Under the pieces are notes generated by a model. It ran no database searches and was not told the origin of the DNA. It saw only the letters and a list, made by a program, of their open reading frames with translations. A DNA stretch of 64,000 nt. Source: Colwellia piezophila ATCC BAA-637. Lineage in GTDB: Bacteria; Pseudomonadota; Gammaproteobacteria; Enterobacterales; Alteromonadaceae. The DNA lies in contig NZ_KB905161.1 in NCBI RefSeq assembly GCF_000378625.1, positions 244,244-308,243 on the forward strand. The letters are read 5' to 3'. The position numbers and the translations under genes are program-made. Shown here in pieces: positions 40,368 to 49,496 of this stretch (the stretch's first letter is position 1; each line of letters opens with the position of its first letter).

Positions 40368-40475
40368 CTACTGAGTAACTGAGTACAAGCGACTAGTAAT
40401 AAAACTAGTCGCTTGTTCAATCACTGGTAATAATTCCCTAATACTACTTTTAAAGTTGTATTTATTAAACGGATC

Positions 40476-42059
40476 TTAAACCACTGACTTGACCACTTTA
40501 ATATGCAAACGTTTAGCAATACGGTTTAAGTTAGCCCTATCTGTTGATAACCGCCGTGCTGCTGCCGCCCAATTACCTTCTTCATTTTTAAGTACTCGAC
40601 TAATTAATTGCTTTTGAAAATTTTCAGTCTCTGCTTTTAACGATAAGTTAACACTATCATTCGCTGTCGATGACAAACTATGTTCAGTAATCAGCTCTAT
40701 CGGCAACTCAACGCCAACAGCGTTAAGTGAGCCGCAATCCACTGGTTCTATCACGATTATCGCCTTACCTCGTTGGCGGGCACGTGCCTTTAGCGTTGCT
40801 CGGCTGATCACGTGCTCTAATTCACGAACATTACCTGGCCAGTCATATTGCGTTAAGTGAACAATCGCTTGTTCGGTTATTTTTAACTGAGTAATGCCGA
40901 GCTTGCGTCTGGTTTGCTCGACAAAATACCCCGCTAATAATTGGACATCGCCAACCCTTTCATAAAGTCCTGGCACCCTAATAGGATAAACACTTAACCT
41001 ATGGTACAAGTCAGCACGAAAACGCCCTTCAGCTACTTCTTTTTTTAAGTCTCGATTGGTGGCAGCAACAATACGAACATTCACTTCTTCAACATTGTCT
41101 TGGCCTACAGGTTGAATTTCATTACTTTGTATCGCTCTTAATATCTTACTTTGCGCCACTAGTGGTAACTCGCCAATTTCATCTAGAAATAAAGTGCCGC
41201 CATCGGCCAGTGAAAATTTACCGGCTCGGTTTCTATCGGCTCCGGTAAAAGCGCCTTTTACATGGCCAAAAAGCTCACTTTCAATCAAGTTTTCCGGTAA
41301 CGCCGCACAATTTACATAAACCATAGGACCATGTTGGCGGAGTGATTTTTGGTGCAAGGTACGAGCAACCAGTTCTTTACCAACACCTGTATCCCCATAG
41401 ATTAAAATATTAAAATCAGATGAGGCGACTATATCTAACTCTTGTTTGAGTTGTGACATGATGGGACTATCACCGATAAGTTCACCACCATCTCGTTTCC
41501 ATGCTTCTTCGGTTAACTCAGCGACTACTAGCTGTGAATGGTCGGCCCTACTTTCAAGTTGCTCCAGTAAAAATGCCGTATTGAGGGTGGCTGCCGCCAT
41601 CGCTGAAATAACTTCTAGCGTACGCACCTCAATATCTTCAAAATCATGGGGCGTTAGGCTATCTATGGTTAATAATCCCAACAAATTATCATCGTAGTAC
41701 AAAGGCAAGCCCATGCATGAATGCACGGGTAAATCGCCAGCTCTATCGATCAATAAACCATCATAGGGATCGGGTAACGGCGAGTCGGCAGCAAAACGAA
41801 TCGGCGATTTTGACTGACAAAGTGCTAAAAACCTTGGGTGTTCTGCAATATAAAAACGCCGGCCTAAAGTGTCCCTACTTAAGCCTTGTAGCGCAATGGG
41901 TTTCAGTACATCGCCATGATAAGAGAGTAATGCAACAGCATCACAGGTAATAGTCTTTCTGACGGTATCTAATAACCGATCGAACCTATCTTTACTATTT
42001 AAGCTACTAGCAAGGTCGATTGCTAGCTCAATAATTGCCGTTGATGATATTTGTTTCAT
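40476..42059 (-). CDS. norR: Nitric-oxide-responsive sigma-54 activator NorR
   Basis: The 527-residue protein has an N-terminal GAF domain (about 20-165) that holds a non-haem iron NO sensor in the family. Its AAA+ domain has [12 protein letters not shown] (Walker A), [14 protein letters not shown] (sigma-54-contacting loop) and [11 protein letters not shown] (Walker B). A C-terminal Fis-type helix-turn-helix follows ([23 protein letters not shown]). It is divergent from the small membrane protein and nnrS. Two GTCA-N3-TGAC enhancer sites and a -24/-12 promoter lie in the gap. Confidence 0.93.
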   Translation of the reverse strand: MKQISSTAIIELAIDLASSLNSKDRFDRLLDTVRKTITCDAVALLSYHGDVLKPIALQGLSRDTLGRRFYIAEHPRFLALCQSKSPIRFAADSPLPDPYDGLLIDRAGDLPVHSCMGLPLYYDDNLLGLLTIDSLTPHDFEDIEVRTLEVISAMAAATLNTAFLLEQLESRADHSQLVVAELTEEAWKRDGGELIGDSPIMSQLKQELDIVASSDFNILIYGDTGVGKELVARTLHQKSLRQHGPMVYVNCAALPENLIESELFGHVKGAFTGADRNRAGKFSLADGGTLFLDEIGELPLVAQSKILRAIQSNEIQPVGQDNVEEVNVRIVAATNRDLKKEVAEGRFRADLYHRLSVYPIRVPGLYERVGDVQLLAGYFVEQTRRKLGITQLKITEQAIVHLTQYDWPGNVRELEHVISRATLKARARQRGKAIIVIEPVDCGSLNAVGVELPIELITEHSLSSTANDSVNLSLKAETENFQKQLISRVLKNEEGNWAAAARRLSTDRANLNRIAKRLHIKVVKSVV

Positions 42060-42132
42060 TGTTGAACCTGATATTGACGAATTTCGATGAAAGCCTTAGC
42101 TCACCTCACATCAGACAAAATAACACGTAAGA

Positions 42133-42168
42133 GTCATTATGACCACAATTTATGTATGTCAATATGAC
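42133..42168. promoter_or_regulatory. Two NorR enhancer sites
   Basis: GTCATTATGAC (42133-42143) and GTCAATATGAC (42158-42168) are two perfect GTCA-N3-TGAC NorR-binding sites, 25 bp apart centre to centre. E. coli norVW has three such sites; a third was not found here. Confidence 0.88.
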
Positions 42169-42222
42169 TACATAAATAAACCAAACAAAGGTAAACTATT
42201 GAATATAAGGTATAAATATAAT

Positions 42223-42238
42223 TGGCACTTACTTTGCA
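42223..42238 (+). promoter_or_regulatory. Sigma-54 (-24/-12) promoter
   Basis: TGGCACTTACTTTGCA fits TGGCAC-N5-TTGCA exactly. It is 50 bp before the first downstream start codon and about 55 bp beyond the NorR sites. This fits NO-induced transcription of the membrane protein and nnrS genes. Confidence 0.88.
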
Positions 42239-42288
42239 ATGTTAGATTTAAATAACCGAACTAAATCAATAATCGATAAGAGTGCACC

Positions 42289-42561
42289 ATGTATTCACAA
42301 TTTTTTATCGCTAGCCAACTTCCTAATATTGACCACGCACTAGGCTTGCAAAAATGCTTAGTAATAGGCAACTATTTAATGTTGACGTCTTTTCTAGTTG
42401 TCGCCTCTTGTATCTTTATCACTTTCGCTTATGACCAATACTTCACCATTCCAGCGCAAATATCGGCCCATATTGCCACCATAGTTTTCGCTGCTTTACT
42501 CAAAATTGGTTATGTCTTGCGCTGTATTGCATTACATGGCTTTGGTAAAAGGAACTTTTAA
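42289..42561 (+). CDS. Small membrane protein in the NorR regulon
   Basis: A 90-residue protein with two hydrophobic segments (about 27-48 and 58-78). LGLQKCLVIGNYLMLTSFLVV and AALLKIGYVLRCIALHGFGKRNF are recognisable blocks, but the family has no known function. It is preceded by a sigma-54 promoter and followed directly by nnrS, so a role in nitric-oxide stress is inferred. Confidence 0.7.
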   Translation: MYSQFFIASQLPNIDHALGLQKCLVIGNYLMLTSFLVVASCIFITFAYDQYFTIPAQISAHIATIVFAALLKIGYVLRCIALHGFGKRNF

Positions 42562-42562
42562 T

Positions 42563-43858
42563 ATGTTACAGATTCAAGATCCAGAGATAGCTCAACTAAC
42601 TTGTGATCATCAAGGTAAAGATGCACTCAACTATTTAAATCAACATCCAGTCTTAGACTTACCGTTTAGAAGCTACTTTCTGCTGGCAGTTATTGGCTCA
42701 CTGTTCACGCTTGGTATTTGGGCTGCGTATTTTAATGGCTATTTCACTTTTGCCGGTAATGGTATTTCGCCCCTAGCCTGGCATATCCATGAAATGATTT
42801 TTGGCTTTGGCGCTACAGTGGCCGTTGGTTTTATTCTCACCGCAGCCCAAACTTGGACTGGCCAACCAAGTATAAAAGGCTTGCCGGTAGTCGGCTTTAT
42901 TGCAATCTGGTTGCTAGTTAGAGTTGCTTTGCTGGTTAATTTACCCAGTACTATTATCATCGCCATCGTCTTGCAAAGTTGTTGGTGGTTAGGCACGATT
43001 GTTGTCTTTACGCGTTTAGTACTAAAAAGTAGCAACCGCCGAAATTACCTATTTATTCCGTTATTGTCCGTATTAATGCTACTTAATATTGCCCTCTTAC
43101 TACTCGATTTTACCGGCCATTATGAACTAACTCGACATATTGCTAGAACCTGTGTACTGATGTTTTGTTTATTGATGGGGATATTAGGGGGACGAGTAAT
43201 TCCCTTCTTCACTGTCTCCGGCGCTAAGCTCGAGCCAATCAAATCTCCCCATTGGTTGACACCCTTACTTACTATCACTTCAATTTCAGGTGTACTGGTA
43301 TTTTTTAGCTCGATTTTTATTAATTTACCCTTTAGTCCGGCTGGATTAATGATAGCTTCAGGATTACTGCACCTTATAAGACAAAGTTATTGGCGTAGCT
43401 TTGCCACCCGAAATATCGCTTTATTGTGGTCCTTACACTTAGCCTATTTTTCTCTTGGCTTAGGGCTAATATTATTGGGTATGAGCTACCTTTCGACCGA
43501 GGGCATTAGCCCTATTCAGCTAACCATACCCTTTGGCGATGCATTGCATTTAATCACCATAGCAGCAATGGGCTTAATGATTTTTGCCATGATGAGCCGA
43601 GTATCTCTTGGCCACACAGGCAGAGCCTTAACACCGAGTAAACTGGTTTCATGGCTATTTTGTCTTATTATTCTTTCAGCACTGGCGCGAGTAATTCTAC
43701 CGTCACTCTCTTGGTCTTTCTTGCCAATATTAATAAATCAAACACTGCTGGCTTGGAATATTAGCGCCTTAGCTTGGCTAATCGCCGGGGCTTTGTTCTT
43801 AAAAGTTTACCTCGTTATTTTGACCACTAAGAAAATTGAGAAGAACTTTAATCGCTAG
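42563..43858 (+). CDS. nnrS: NnrS-family haem-copper membrane protein
   Basis: Starting at MLQIQDPEIAQL (RBS AAAAGGA), the protein has 431 residues and about 12 hydrophobic helices. The longer frame to 42506 overlaps the previous gene and is disfavoured. Conserved blocks PLAWHIHEMIFGFGATVAVGF, AQTWTG, GILGGRVIPFFT and MSRVSLGHTGR carry the family's haem/copper-ligand histidines. NnrS protects against nitrosative stress by limiting iron-dinitrosyl complexes in Vibrio. It is co-transcribed from the NorR/sigma-54 promoter. Confidence 0.92.
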   Translation: MLQIQDPEIAQLTCDHQGKDALNYLNQHPVLDLPFRSYFLLAVIGSLFTLGIWAAYFNGYFTFAGNGISPLAWHIHEMIFGFGATVAVGFILTAAQTWTGQPSIKGLPVVGFIAIWLLVRVALLVNLPSTIIIAIVLQSCWWLGTIVVFTRLVLKSSNRRNYLFIPLLSVLMLLNIALLLLDFTGHYELTRHIARTCVLMFCLLMGILGGRVIPFFTVSGAKLEPIKSPHWLTPLLTITSISGVLVFFSSIFINLPFSPAGLMIASGLLHLIRQSYWRSFATRNIALLWSLHLAYFSLGLGLILLGMSYLSTEGISPIQLTIPFGDALHLITIAAMGLMIFAMMSRVSLGHTGRALTPSKLVSWLFCLIILSALARVILPSLSWSFLPILINQTLLAWNISALAWLIAGALFLKVYLVILTTKKIEKNFNR

Positions 43859-43948
43859 ATAAAGCAATACCAAAGTCCATAAACCCATTTAAAACACCCT
43901 AAGTAATTTTGCCTAGGGTTTATTTTTCAATTTACCTTAGGAGTAACC

Positions 43949-45158
43949 ATGTTAACTGATAAGCACATCGATATTATAAAAAGTACCATTCCCCTTTAGA
44001 GAACGCCGGCCCCGCATTAACAAATCATTTTTATCAACGTCTATTCGCCCATAACCCTGAGCTGAAAGACATATTCAATATGGCCAATCAACACTCAGGT
44101 AGACAACAAGTGGCTTTGTTTGAAGCTATAGCGGCCTATGCTAAAAACATTGAAAATTTAGCTATTTTAACAACCGCGATAGAGCGCATTGCCCAAAAAC
44201 ATACCAGCTTTAATATTAAAGCGCCGCACTACGCTATTGTTGGCCACCACCTGATCGAAACGCTACGTGAATTAGCCGGCGAAACTTTCACTGCTGATGT
44301 TGAAGAAGCGTGGACAGCAGCCTATCAATTTTTAGCGCAAATATTTATTGATAGGGAAGCAGAGCTTTACCAAGCGCGCCGATACTTTAGGCGGTTAGCG
44401 CGATGCCAGAGTATTCACCTTGATAGATAAAATCGTAGAGTCAAAATTGGTCACCAGCTTTATTTTTATGCCTGTTGATGACAAACCGGTAATAGGATTT
44501 AAGCCAGGTCAGTACTTAAGTATTGAAGTGACGGATTCCAAGCTGTGAATTTAAAGAAATACGTCAATACTCTTTATCTGATAAAGCCAATGGTCAAACT
44601 TATCGAATTTCAGTAAAGCGAGAACTAGGTGAAGTTACTGACGCTACGGCTAATAAATCGGCTATTAAAGGCATAGTGTCTAATTATTTACATGATGAGC
44701 TATATGTTGGTTATGAGATTGATTTATACGCGCCAGCAGGCGATTTTCTCTTTAGTGATCGTCAAGCCCCGGTAGTATTGTTATCTGCGGGGGTAGGTAT
44801 TACCCCTATGCAAGCCATGTCAGAAACACTAGCCCAACAAGGTTACAGCAATTCTGTGCATTATCTACATGCCTGTGAAAATAGTGAACAGCATTCTTTT
44901 GCGGCAAGAACAACAGCGCTTATTGATGATAACAACTGGCAGCAAACCATTTGGTATCGTAATCAAACCGTTGAACAAGCGCATATTCACTCAGGCAGGA
45001 TGGATTTAACGCAACTAGACTTACCTATTGAGCAAGGTAACGTTTACCTTTGTGACCCGATTGCTTTCATGCAATTTTCCAAACGACAGTTACTGACTTT
45101 AGGGGTAGTCGCGACAAATATTCATTATCAAGTGTTTGGTCCCCATGCTAATTTATAA
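43949..45158 (+). pseudogene. hmp: Flavohaemoglobin (nitric oxide dioxygenase) pseudogene
   Basis: The remnant covers the whole Hmp sequence (globin, FAD and NAD domains) but in four frames. It starts [16 protein letters not shown], then loses one T near 43996 (CTTTA for CTTTTA). A second shift near 44378 brings in a TAG at 44396 where the family has the Trp of GGW. A third shift lies near 44545. Recognisable blocks are [45 protein letters not shown] and NIHYQVFGPH. No intact protein can be made from this copy. It follows nnrS in the NO-response region. Confidence 0.9.
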
Positions 45159-45245
45159 ACAAAGTGAATAATTTAAAGTAGCTGATAATAAACCGGCACA
45201 AAATTGAGTCCTGGTTTATTTAAGTTTTCGCTATCTAAGAGCGCA

Positions 45246-46052
45246 TTAATACTTCGAAAATCCGCAAATCACACCTAAGGCAATATATTTTTTAAGGATA
45301 TTATCTATCGAGCTATCGGCTTCGATCATAGTGGTATTAGCCATTACTCTCTCAATTGCCATTTCAAATGAATGACCCTGAGCAAATGACTGTAGCAGTG
45401 CAAATTCACTCGCGCTTATAGTTATCATTTGTGTTTTTAATGCCTGCTTAAAGAGCACTATATTAGTTTCATTGTCACCATCAAGGGCTAGTTCACTATT
45501 GTCTGGGACATTTTCTTGATTCATCTGCCATATTTTATCAATAGGCTGAGTCGATTTGATTAAAGCTACTGATGGAGCAAGGATAAAATTCAATTGCAAG
45601 GCGTCTGCTGGTGCCACTTTTGCTAATAAAGTCCAATCGAAGGTAATACTGTCTTTTGCTAAAGAGCATTGATGAAAGAGCCACTCAAGCTGGGCAACAT
45701 CTTTTAGGTAAGTTAATGATTTAGCTTGCTCTAACTCAGCTACAAATAGCGGAAAGTTTTCACCATAATCATCCATATTTGCTGTTGTTGGCCAATAAAT
45801 AAAAATATATTGCCGACTAACTTGTGCAAAGAAGTCTTTACCGACTAACTTTTCAACCACTGGATAAGTTAGACTTAGTGAACTAGTAATATTGGCGATG
45901 GCACTATGTTGATAAATCCCCATTAAACCTTGAGCAGAAATTGAACGGGTATCAAGTTCCGTTGCCATGGAAATATTATTAGCCGTTAAAGTACCCGATA
46001 AACAGTCCTTAATAAAGTTAGACTGTAGGTCTGCTAATTTAGTCATAAACAA
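45246..46052 (-). CDS. bufC: BufC-type partner protein (DUF2063)
   Basis: The 268-residue protein (QSNFIKDCLSGT, GLMGIYQHSAIANITSSLSLTYPVVEKLVGKDFFAQVSRQYI) is a DUF2063-type protein. These pair with MNIO enzymes and present the precursor peptide in bufferin and related pathways. It overlaps bufB by 10 bp. The final order bufA-bufB-bufC matches bufferin loci. Confidence 0.82.
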   Translation of the reverse strand: MFMTKLADLQSNFIKDCLSGTLTANNISMATELDTRSISAQGLMGIYQHSAIANITSSLSLTYPVVEKLVGKDFFAQVSRQYIFIYWPTTANMDDYGENFPLFVAELEQAKSLTYLKDVAQLEWLFHQCSLAKDSITFDWTLLAKVAPADALQLNFILAPSVALIKSTQPIDKIWQMNQENVPDNSELALDGDNETNIVLFKQALKTQMITISASEFALLQSFAQGHSFEMAIERVMANTTMIEADSSIDNILKKYIALGVICGFSKY

Positions 46053-46918
46053 ACCTGATCAATCGCTAGATTTTCAAGGTTTACTTCATTTTGAATAATA
46101 ACTTCCGCTTTCTTTTTTTCTGCCAATAACACGGATAATTCGGGAACATTTGTGTCCCATTCAATCAAGGTTGGCAAAGCGCCAAACCGTTTAATAGCTT
46201 GTTGGTAAAGTTGCCAAACCCCCTGATAAACCTTCTCTCCATGGCTATCTATATAGACCTCTTCACCCTCTATATTATCGATACTAAAACCCGCTAAATG
46301 TATTTCTTTTACCGCTTTAACAGGTATATTTGTTAAATACTCTACCGCATCGAAACCCTGATTATGAGCACTGACATATATATTATTCACATCGAGTAAT
46401 AGCCCGCAGCCTGTTTCTTGTGTCAGTGCCGACAAAAACTGCCATTCCGCTATGGGCGAGTCGAGATAAGTTAAATAACTTGATGGGTTCTCTATTAATA
46501 TCTGCCGTTGTAATACATCTTGTGCATGATTGATATTTGTCACGACAACAGCAAAGGCCTCTTCAGTAAACGGGATGGGAAGTAAATCAGGCAAAAAGTG
46601 TCCGCTCTCAGAGCCGCTCCAAGATAAGTGATCAGAAAGTAAACTTGGCTGTAACCAGGCGGCTGTTTTTTTAATGCTTTGTAAGTGTTGCTCTCGTACC
46701 GGGCAGTCAGTTGCCGCAGAGCCTAGAGACATACCAATACAGTGGGCTGATATCGGATAATCCAGGCTAATTTTAGCGAGATATTTTGCCGCAGTACTGT
46801 CTTGGCTAAAAAAATTTTCGGTATGAACCTCTAACCAAGGCACATCAGGTTTGTCTTCAATAAACTGCTGGAAATGCTGATGTTTAAGCCCAACTCCCAC
46901 CCCATGAATACCTTGCAT
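46043..46918 (-). CDS. bufB: Multinuclear non-haem iron oxidase (MNIO, DUF692), BufB-type
   Basis: The 291-residue TIM-barrel protein (HGVGVGLKHQHFQQFIEDKPD, WLEVHTENFF, SAHCIGMSLGSA, LLSDHLSWSG, LIENPSSYL, LLLDVNNIYVSAHN, EIHLAGF, IDSHGEKV, LIEWDTNVP) carries the His, Asp, Glu and Asn metal ligands of DUF692 enzymes. These oxidise cysteines of a precursor peptide, in bufferins to 5-thiooxazole copper-binding residues. It lies between bufA and bufC. Confidence 0.9.
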   Translation of the reverse strand: MQGIHGVGVGLKHQHFQQFIEDKPDVPWLEVHTENFFSQDSTAAKYLAKISLDYPISAHCIGMSLGSAATDCPVREQHLQSIKKTAAWLQPSLLSDHLSWSGSESGHFLPDLLPIPFTEEAFAVVVTNINHAQDVLQRQILIENPSSYLTYLDSPIAEWQFLSALTQETGCGLLLDVNNIYVSAHNQGFDAVEYLTNIPVKAVKEIHLAGFSIDNIEGEEVYIDSHGEKVYQGVWQLYQQAIKRFGALPTLIEWDTNVPELSVLLAEKKKAEVIIQNEVNLENLAIDQVCL

Positions 46919-46998
46919 TATTTATGCTTCCCGTTTTATCTATAACTCTGTAATGCACCCGTGATTTTTTCTAAGCGCATTACATAGGTATTTATAAG

Positions 46999-47286
46999 CT
47001 ATTTCTTGGCTGGTTTTACTGCTTTAACAACACCACCAGTAATTTTTTCACAGGTACCTTTAGGTACATAAACCCATTCACTGGCATCATTATTCTTGGT
47101 CGCTTGTCCCGCACAGTTATGACTGCCATTTAAAGCACCACAATCATTTTTACCTGCTTTAGCAATACCGGCACATTTCTCCCAGGAAGTCGGTTGATTA
47201 GGCACGGCATTGGCCGATGTAGCCGTTAAAACACCCAAAGCTAAAAGACTAGAGATAGCTGCACTGGCAATTTTTTGATTGTTCAT
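46999..47286 (-). CDS. bufA: Bufferin precursor (DUF2282), BufA1-type
   Basis: The 95-residue precursor has a signal peptide (about 1-27, cleavage after SANA). Its mature core has four cysteines at about residues 38, 49, 58 and 79 in the contexts EKCAGIAKAGKNDCGA, SHNCAG and KGTCEK. This four-Cys pattern is the BufA1 type. The known family is exported after Cys modification and sequesters copper in the periplasm. It is first in the operon, with a 350-bp region of A/T-rich DNA upstream. Confidence 0.88.
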   Translation of the reverse strand: MNNQKIASAAISSLLALGVLTATSANAVPNQPTSWEKCAGIAKAGKNDCGALNGSHNCAGQATKNNDASEWVYVPKGTCEKITGGVVKAVKPAKK

Positions 47287-47637
47287 AGTGATATCCTTAA
47301 AGTGAAATTAAATGTAATAGTCAGAGAATAAAGATAGTGGATATCAACAATAAATTTCAATAATAATTTTTTGAGTTAGCGAAACCTTTTATTTCATCCG
47401 CCGAAAAACAAGATAAATGGCTCAACTATTTCGAATACCAAAAAAATTCAGCAATAAAATAATTAATTAATTTTCTTAGTGCCTTGAAAGCTAAGGAGCC
47501 TAGCATTGCCCCTCTATTTACTATTTTTCTAAAGCTAAAAATGTACAATCGCCATTATTAGCTAGCTATTAGAGGAAAAAAAGTCCGTCATACACTAAGC
47601 TTTTTATATGCAACACCACAACTGAAGGGTAACCGTA
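47287..47637. other. Divergent promoter region of bufA and a small gene
   Basis: About 350 bp. A possible sigma-70 promoter for bufA (TTGAAA, then TATCTT 18 bp later, on the minus strand at about 47325-47372) is visible. No repeat or copper-regulator palindrome was recognised with certainty. Confidence 0.4.
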
Positions 47638-47856
47638 ATGAAAATGACTGAATTACACAGTGAGATACAAACCGGTATTATCAATTACCTATCTGCACAC
47701 CCAGAGGCTTGTGCATCAGTACAAGGCATATGCAATCAATGGCTATCGAATGAAAAATATTTGCACAATATTGATCAAGTAAAAACCGCGGTAAATGGTT
47801 TACTGCTTCGAGGTGAGATTCACCGGCATGTTGACTCAAATAAATTCAGTTTATAA
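47638..47856 (+). CDS. Small conserved-looking protein, possible winged helix
   Basis: A 72-residue soluble protein with RBS AAGGGTAACC. The order of predicted elements (LHSEIQTGIINYLSAHP, VQGICNQWL, VKTAVNGLLLRGEIHRHVDSNKFSL) resembles a compact winged-helix fold, with LLLRGEIHR as the recognition/wing region. No known family was recognised. Confidence 0.5.
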   Translation: MKMTELHSEIQTGIINYLSAHPEACASVQGICNQWLSNEKYLHNIDQVKTAVNGLLLRGEIHRHVDSNKFSL

Positions 47857-48146
47857 AAGATAAAATCAGCCCATAACCGGCTAGTAATTTGGTTCTAAAT
47901 TTTAAGTTTTCAAACATTTTTTAGATCTCATTAAATTATGGGTGAATTGGCAAGCAATGTTGACCGTGGTAATGTTGACCGTGGTCTCGTAATAAAGCCA
48001 ATACCAATCACATGACTATTTTGGACGTGAGTCGTGATATAGCTCTAGTTTTTTGAATTAAGATAACTGTTTGGTTGCCGGCTAAGAGCAGAATAGTTTA
48101 CTCAATAGTATTCCATTTCACAGCTGAACATCTTGACCCGGACCTT

Positions 48147-48460
48147 ATACCAATTTGATTAAATTTCTTCCCAGCTCAGAGCTGTACTTAATGTTCAATA
48201 ACAAGGCAAATTTGTTTAGGTCTAGTTAGTCTAAACCAAATAAATTTAACGATGTTAGTGGGCATTGAGTAAGCTCCCAGTGGGCGAGTTTAAAGGGTTC
48301 ATATTCGGCGTTATTGATTTTGACAAGGACGCTACACGGATGTAGCCTCTTAGAGAATGCAGGAGCATATTCTCCTGAATAACCATTCTCTTCAATCAAT
48401 GCCTTGCCTCTAAACCCTTTAACTCTCGCTGAGTGGGAAAGAACTTAATCAACTTGGTAT
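48147..48460. mobile_element. MITE-like element with ATACCAA...TTGGTAT ends, second copy
   Basis: The left end ATACCAATTTGATTAAATTT (continuing CTTCCCAGCTC) and the right end, read inversely, ATACCAAGTTGATTAAGTTC (continuing TTTCCCACTC) are about 30-bp imperfect inverted repeats. They match the element at 6534-6870. The 314-bp body contains double-hairpin copy 6 on the minus strand between GGCATTGATT and AATCAATAACG arms. No open frame is present. Confidence 0.7.
48329..48376 (-). repeat. 48-nt double-hairpin unit, copy 6
   Basis: Read on the minus strand: AGGAGAAT, loop ATGCTCCTGC, ATTCTC, then GCTAC-ATCCGT-GTAGC and CGT. It is flanked by TGGTTATTC and CCTTGTC, the same TTC^C junction as copies 1, 3 and 5. 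Confidence 0.87.
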
Positions 48461-48463
48461 TCT

Positions 48464-48862
48464 TTAGTTCTCCCCCAAGGGCTGACCATAACTAAATTCA
48501 ACCCGATTACCGTCAGGATCTAACACGCCACAATAATAGCCAACGGGATATGGCTCTTCTTTAACAGGCCACAATAGTCGACCTTCCTTTTCAGCTTTCT
48601 CTGCTATAGCATCCACTTGCTGCTTACTTGTTAAGGCAAAGCCAAAGTGAGAAAAATCCATCGATGATTGTTGGTGTCCTGGACCACGGGGTAAAATGAC
48701 AAAAATAAATGTATCAGCTTTTCCGGGCTCTGCTAACCAAATAATGTGTTTACCATTAACGTGCCTATCACGTACTAATTGCATGCCAATATAGTCTTGA
48801 TAGAAAGCTACACAACTAGCCAGATCTTTAACATGTAAAGCAATATGAGTTAAACGCGCCAT
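48464..48862 (-). CDS. Vicinal-oxygen-chelate (glyoxalase-like) protein
   Basis: The 132-residue VOC-fold protein (LTHIALHVKDLASCVAFYQDYIGM, DFSHFGFAL, CGVLDPDGNRVEFSYGQPLG) has the His/Glu metal-ligand positions of the glyoxalase I group. The reaction may be lactoylglutathione formation or a related isomerisation; a glutaredoxin-like gene 15 bp upstream supports a thiol connection. The specific substrate is unknown. Confidence 0.78.
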   Translation of the reverse strand: MARLTHIALHVKDLASCVAFYQDYIGMQLVRDRHVNGKHIIWLAEPGKADTFIFVILPRGPGHQQSSMDFSHFGFALTSKQQVDAIAEKAEKEGRLLWPVKEEPYPVGYYCGVLDPDGNRVEFSYGQPLGEN

Positions 48863-48876
48863 AACTAATTTCCAAG

Positions 48877-49101
48877 TTAACCTAAGAAAAATGTTCTCAG
48901 CTCGCCTTTAGTTGGCCGTTCTCTAAAAATCAAACTGCCATTAATCAGAATATTAGGTGAGTGGCGGATATGATGCGATGCAACAAGCTCAGGATTTTCT
49001 TCAATATAGTCAACGCAATAGTTTATACCCGCATCATCGAGTTCACGTTTTATATTAGGCAAACATGAATCAGTGTGTGTTACCAGAAGTTGTACATGCA
49101 T
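48877..49101 (-). CDS. Small glutaredoxin/thioredoxin-fold protein
   Basis: The 74-residue protein (MHVQLLVTHTDSCLPNIKREL, INYCVDYIEENPEL, HHIRHSPNILINGSLIFRERPTKGEL) follows the glutaredoxin fold. It has a cis-Pro-like HSPNILING segment and a single Cys in place of CxxC. It sits directly upstream of the VOC gene, probably in one operon. Confidence 0.65.
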   Translation of the reverse strand: MHVQLLVTHTDSCLPNIKRELDDAGINYCVDYIEENPELVASHHIRHSPNILINGSLIFRERPTKGELRTFFLG

Positions 49102-49319
49102 AGTAGGCTCCTATGAAGCAAAAGGCTCAATAACTATCCTTAGTATAGCTAGTTATTGAGCCGTACATTTCATAGGAAATTCGCCGCAATATTTTTACGG
49201 ATTAAACAATTAAACAATTAAACAACAAGCATCAGCTTTACTATACTTACTTATGTAGCCAATCAAACTTTAGTTTGGAAATAGTTCTGACGTAGTTTTT
49301 AGGTAGCTAGGAGGTAATT

Positions 49320-49424
49320 ATGACGATGTTTTTCTTAGTAGTAGGCATTAGCATAGTGACGCTAATCATGTTTTATTCAGCACATGCTTGGTATCATTAT
49401 TTAAGTCACCCACACCACCATTAA
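49320..49424 (+). CDS. 34-residue membrane peptide with histidine-rich tail
   Basis: A very short gene with a strong Shine-Dalgarno sequence (TAGGAGGTAATT, 6 nt before ATG). The product has one hydrophobic helix (FFLVVGISIVTLIMFYSA) and a C-terminus HAWYHYLSHPHHH. Nothing in the composition looks random: a single membrane span, then six His in thirteen residues. Metal binding or association with a membrane complex is possible. No known family is recognised. Confidence 0.65.
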   Translation: MTMFFLVVGISIVTLIMFYSAHAWYHYLSHPHHH

Positions 49425-49496
49425 CAATAACTAATTAACATATAAGTTAACTAGTTCGCTCTTATTCTTGGCTTTAGCCTTGAGGCTAAAGCCAGT

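Noticed and set aside
43949..45158. Two separate genes (globin-like and reductase-like) instead of one broken hmp
   Set aside because: The fragments align in order to one flavohaemoglobin, and the linking region is also present but out of frame with an internal stop.
47956..47985. Tandem AATGTTGACCGTGGT duplication
   Set aside because: Only two 15-bp copies with no evident structure or neighbouring function.
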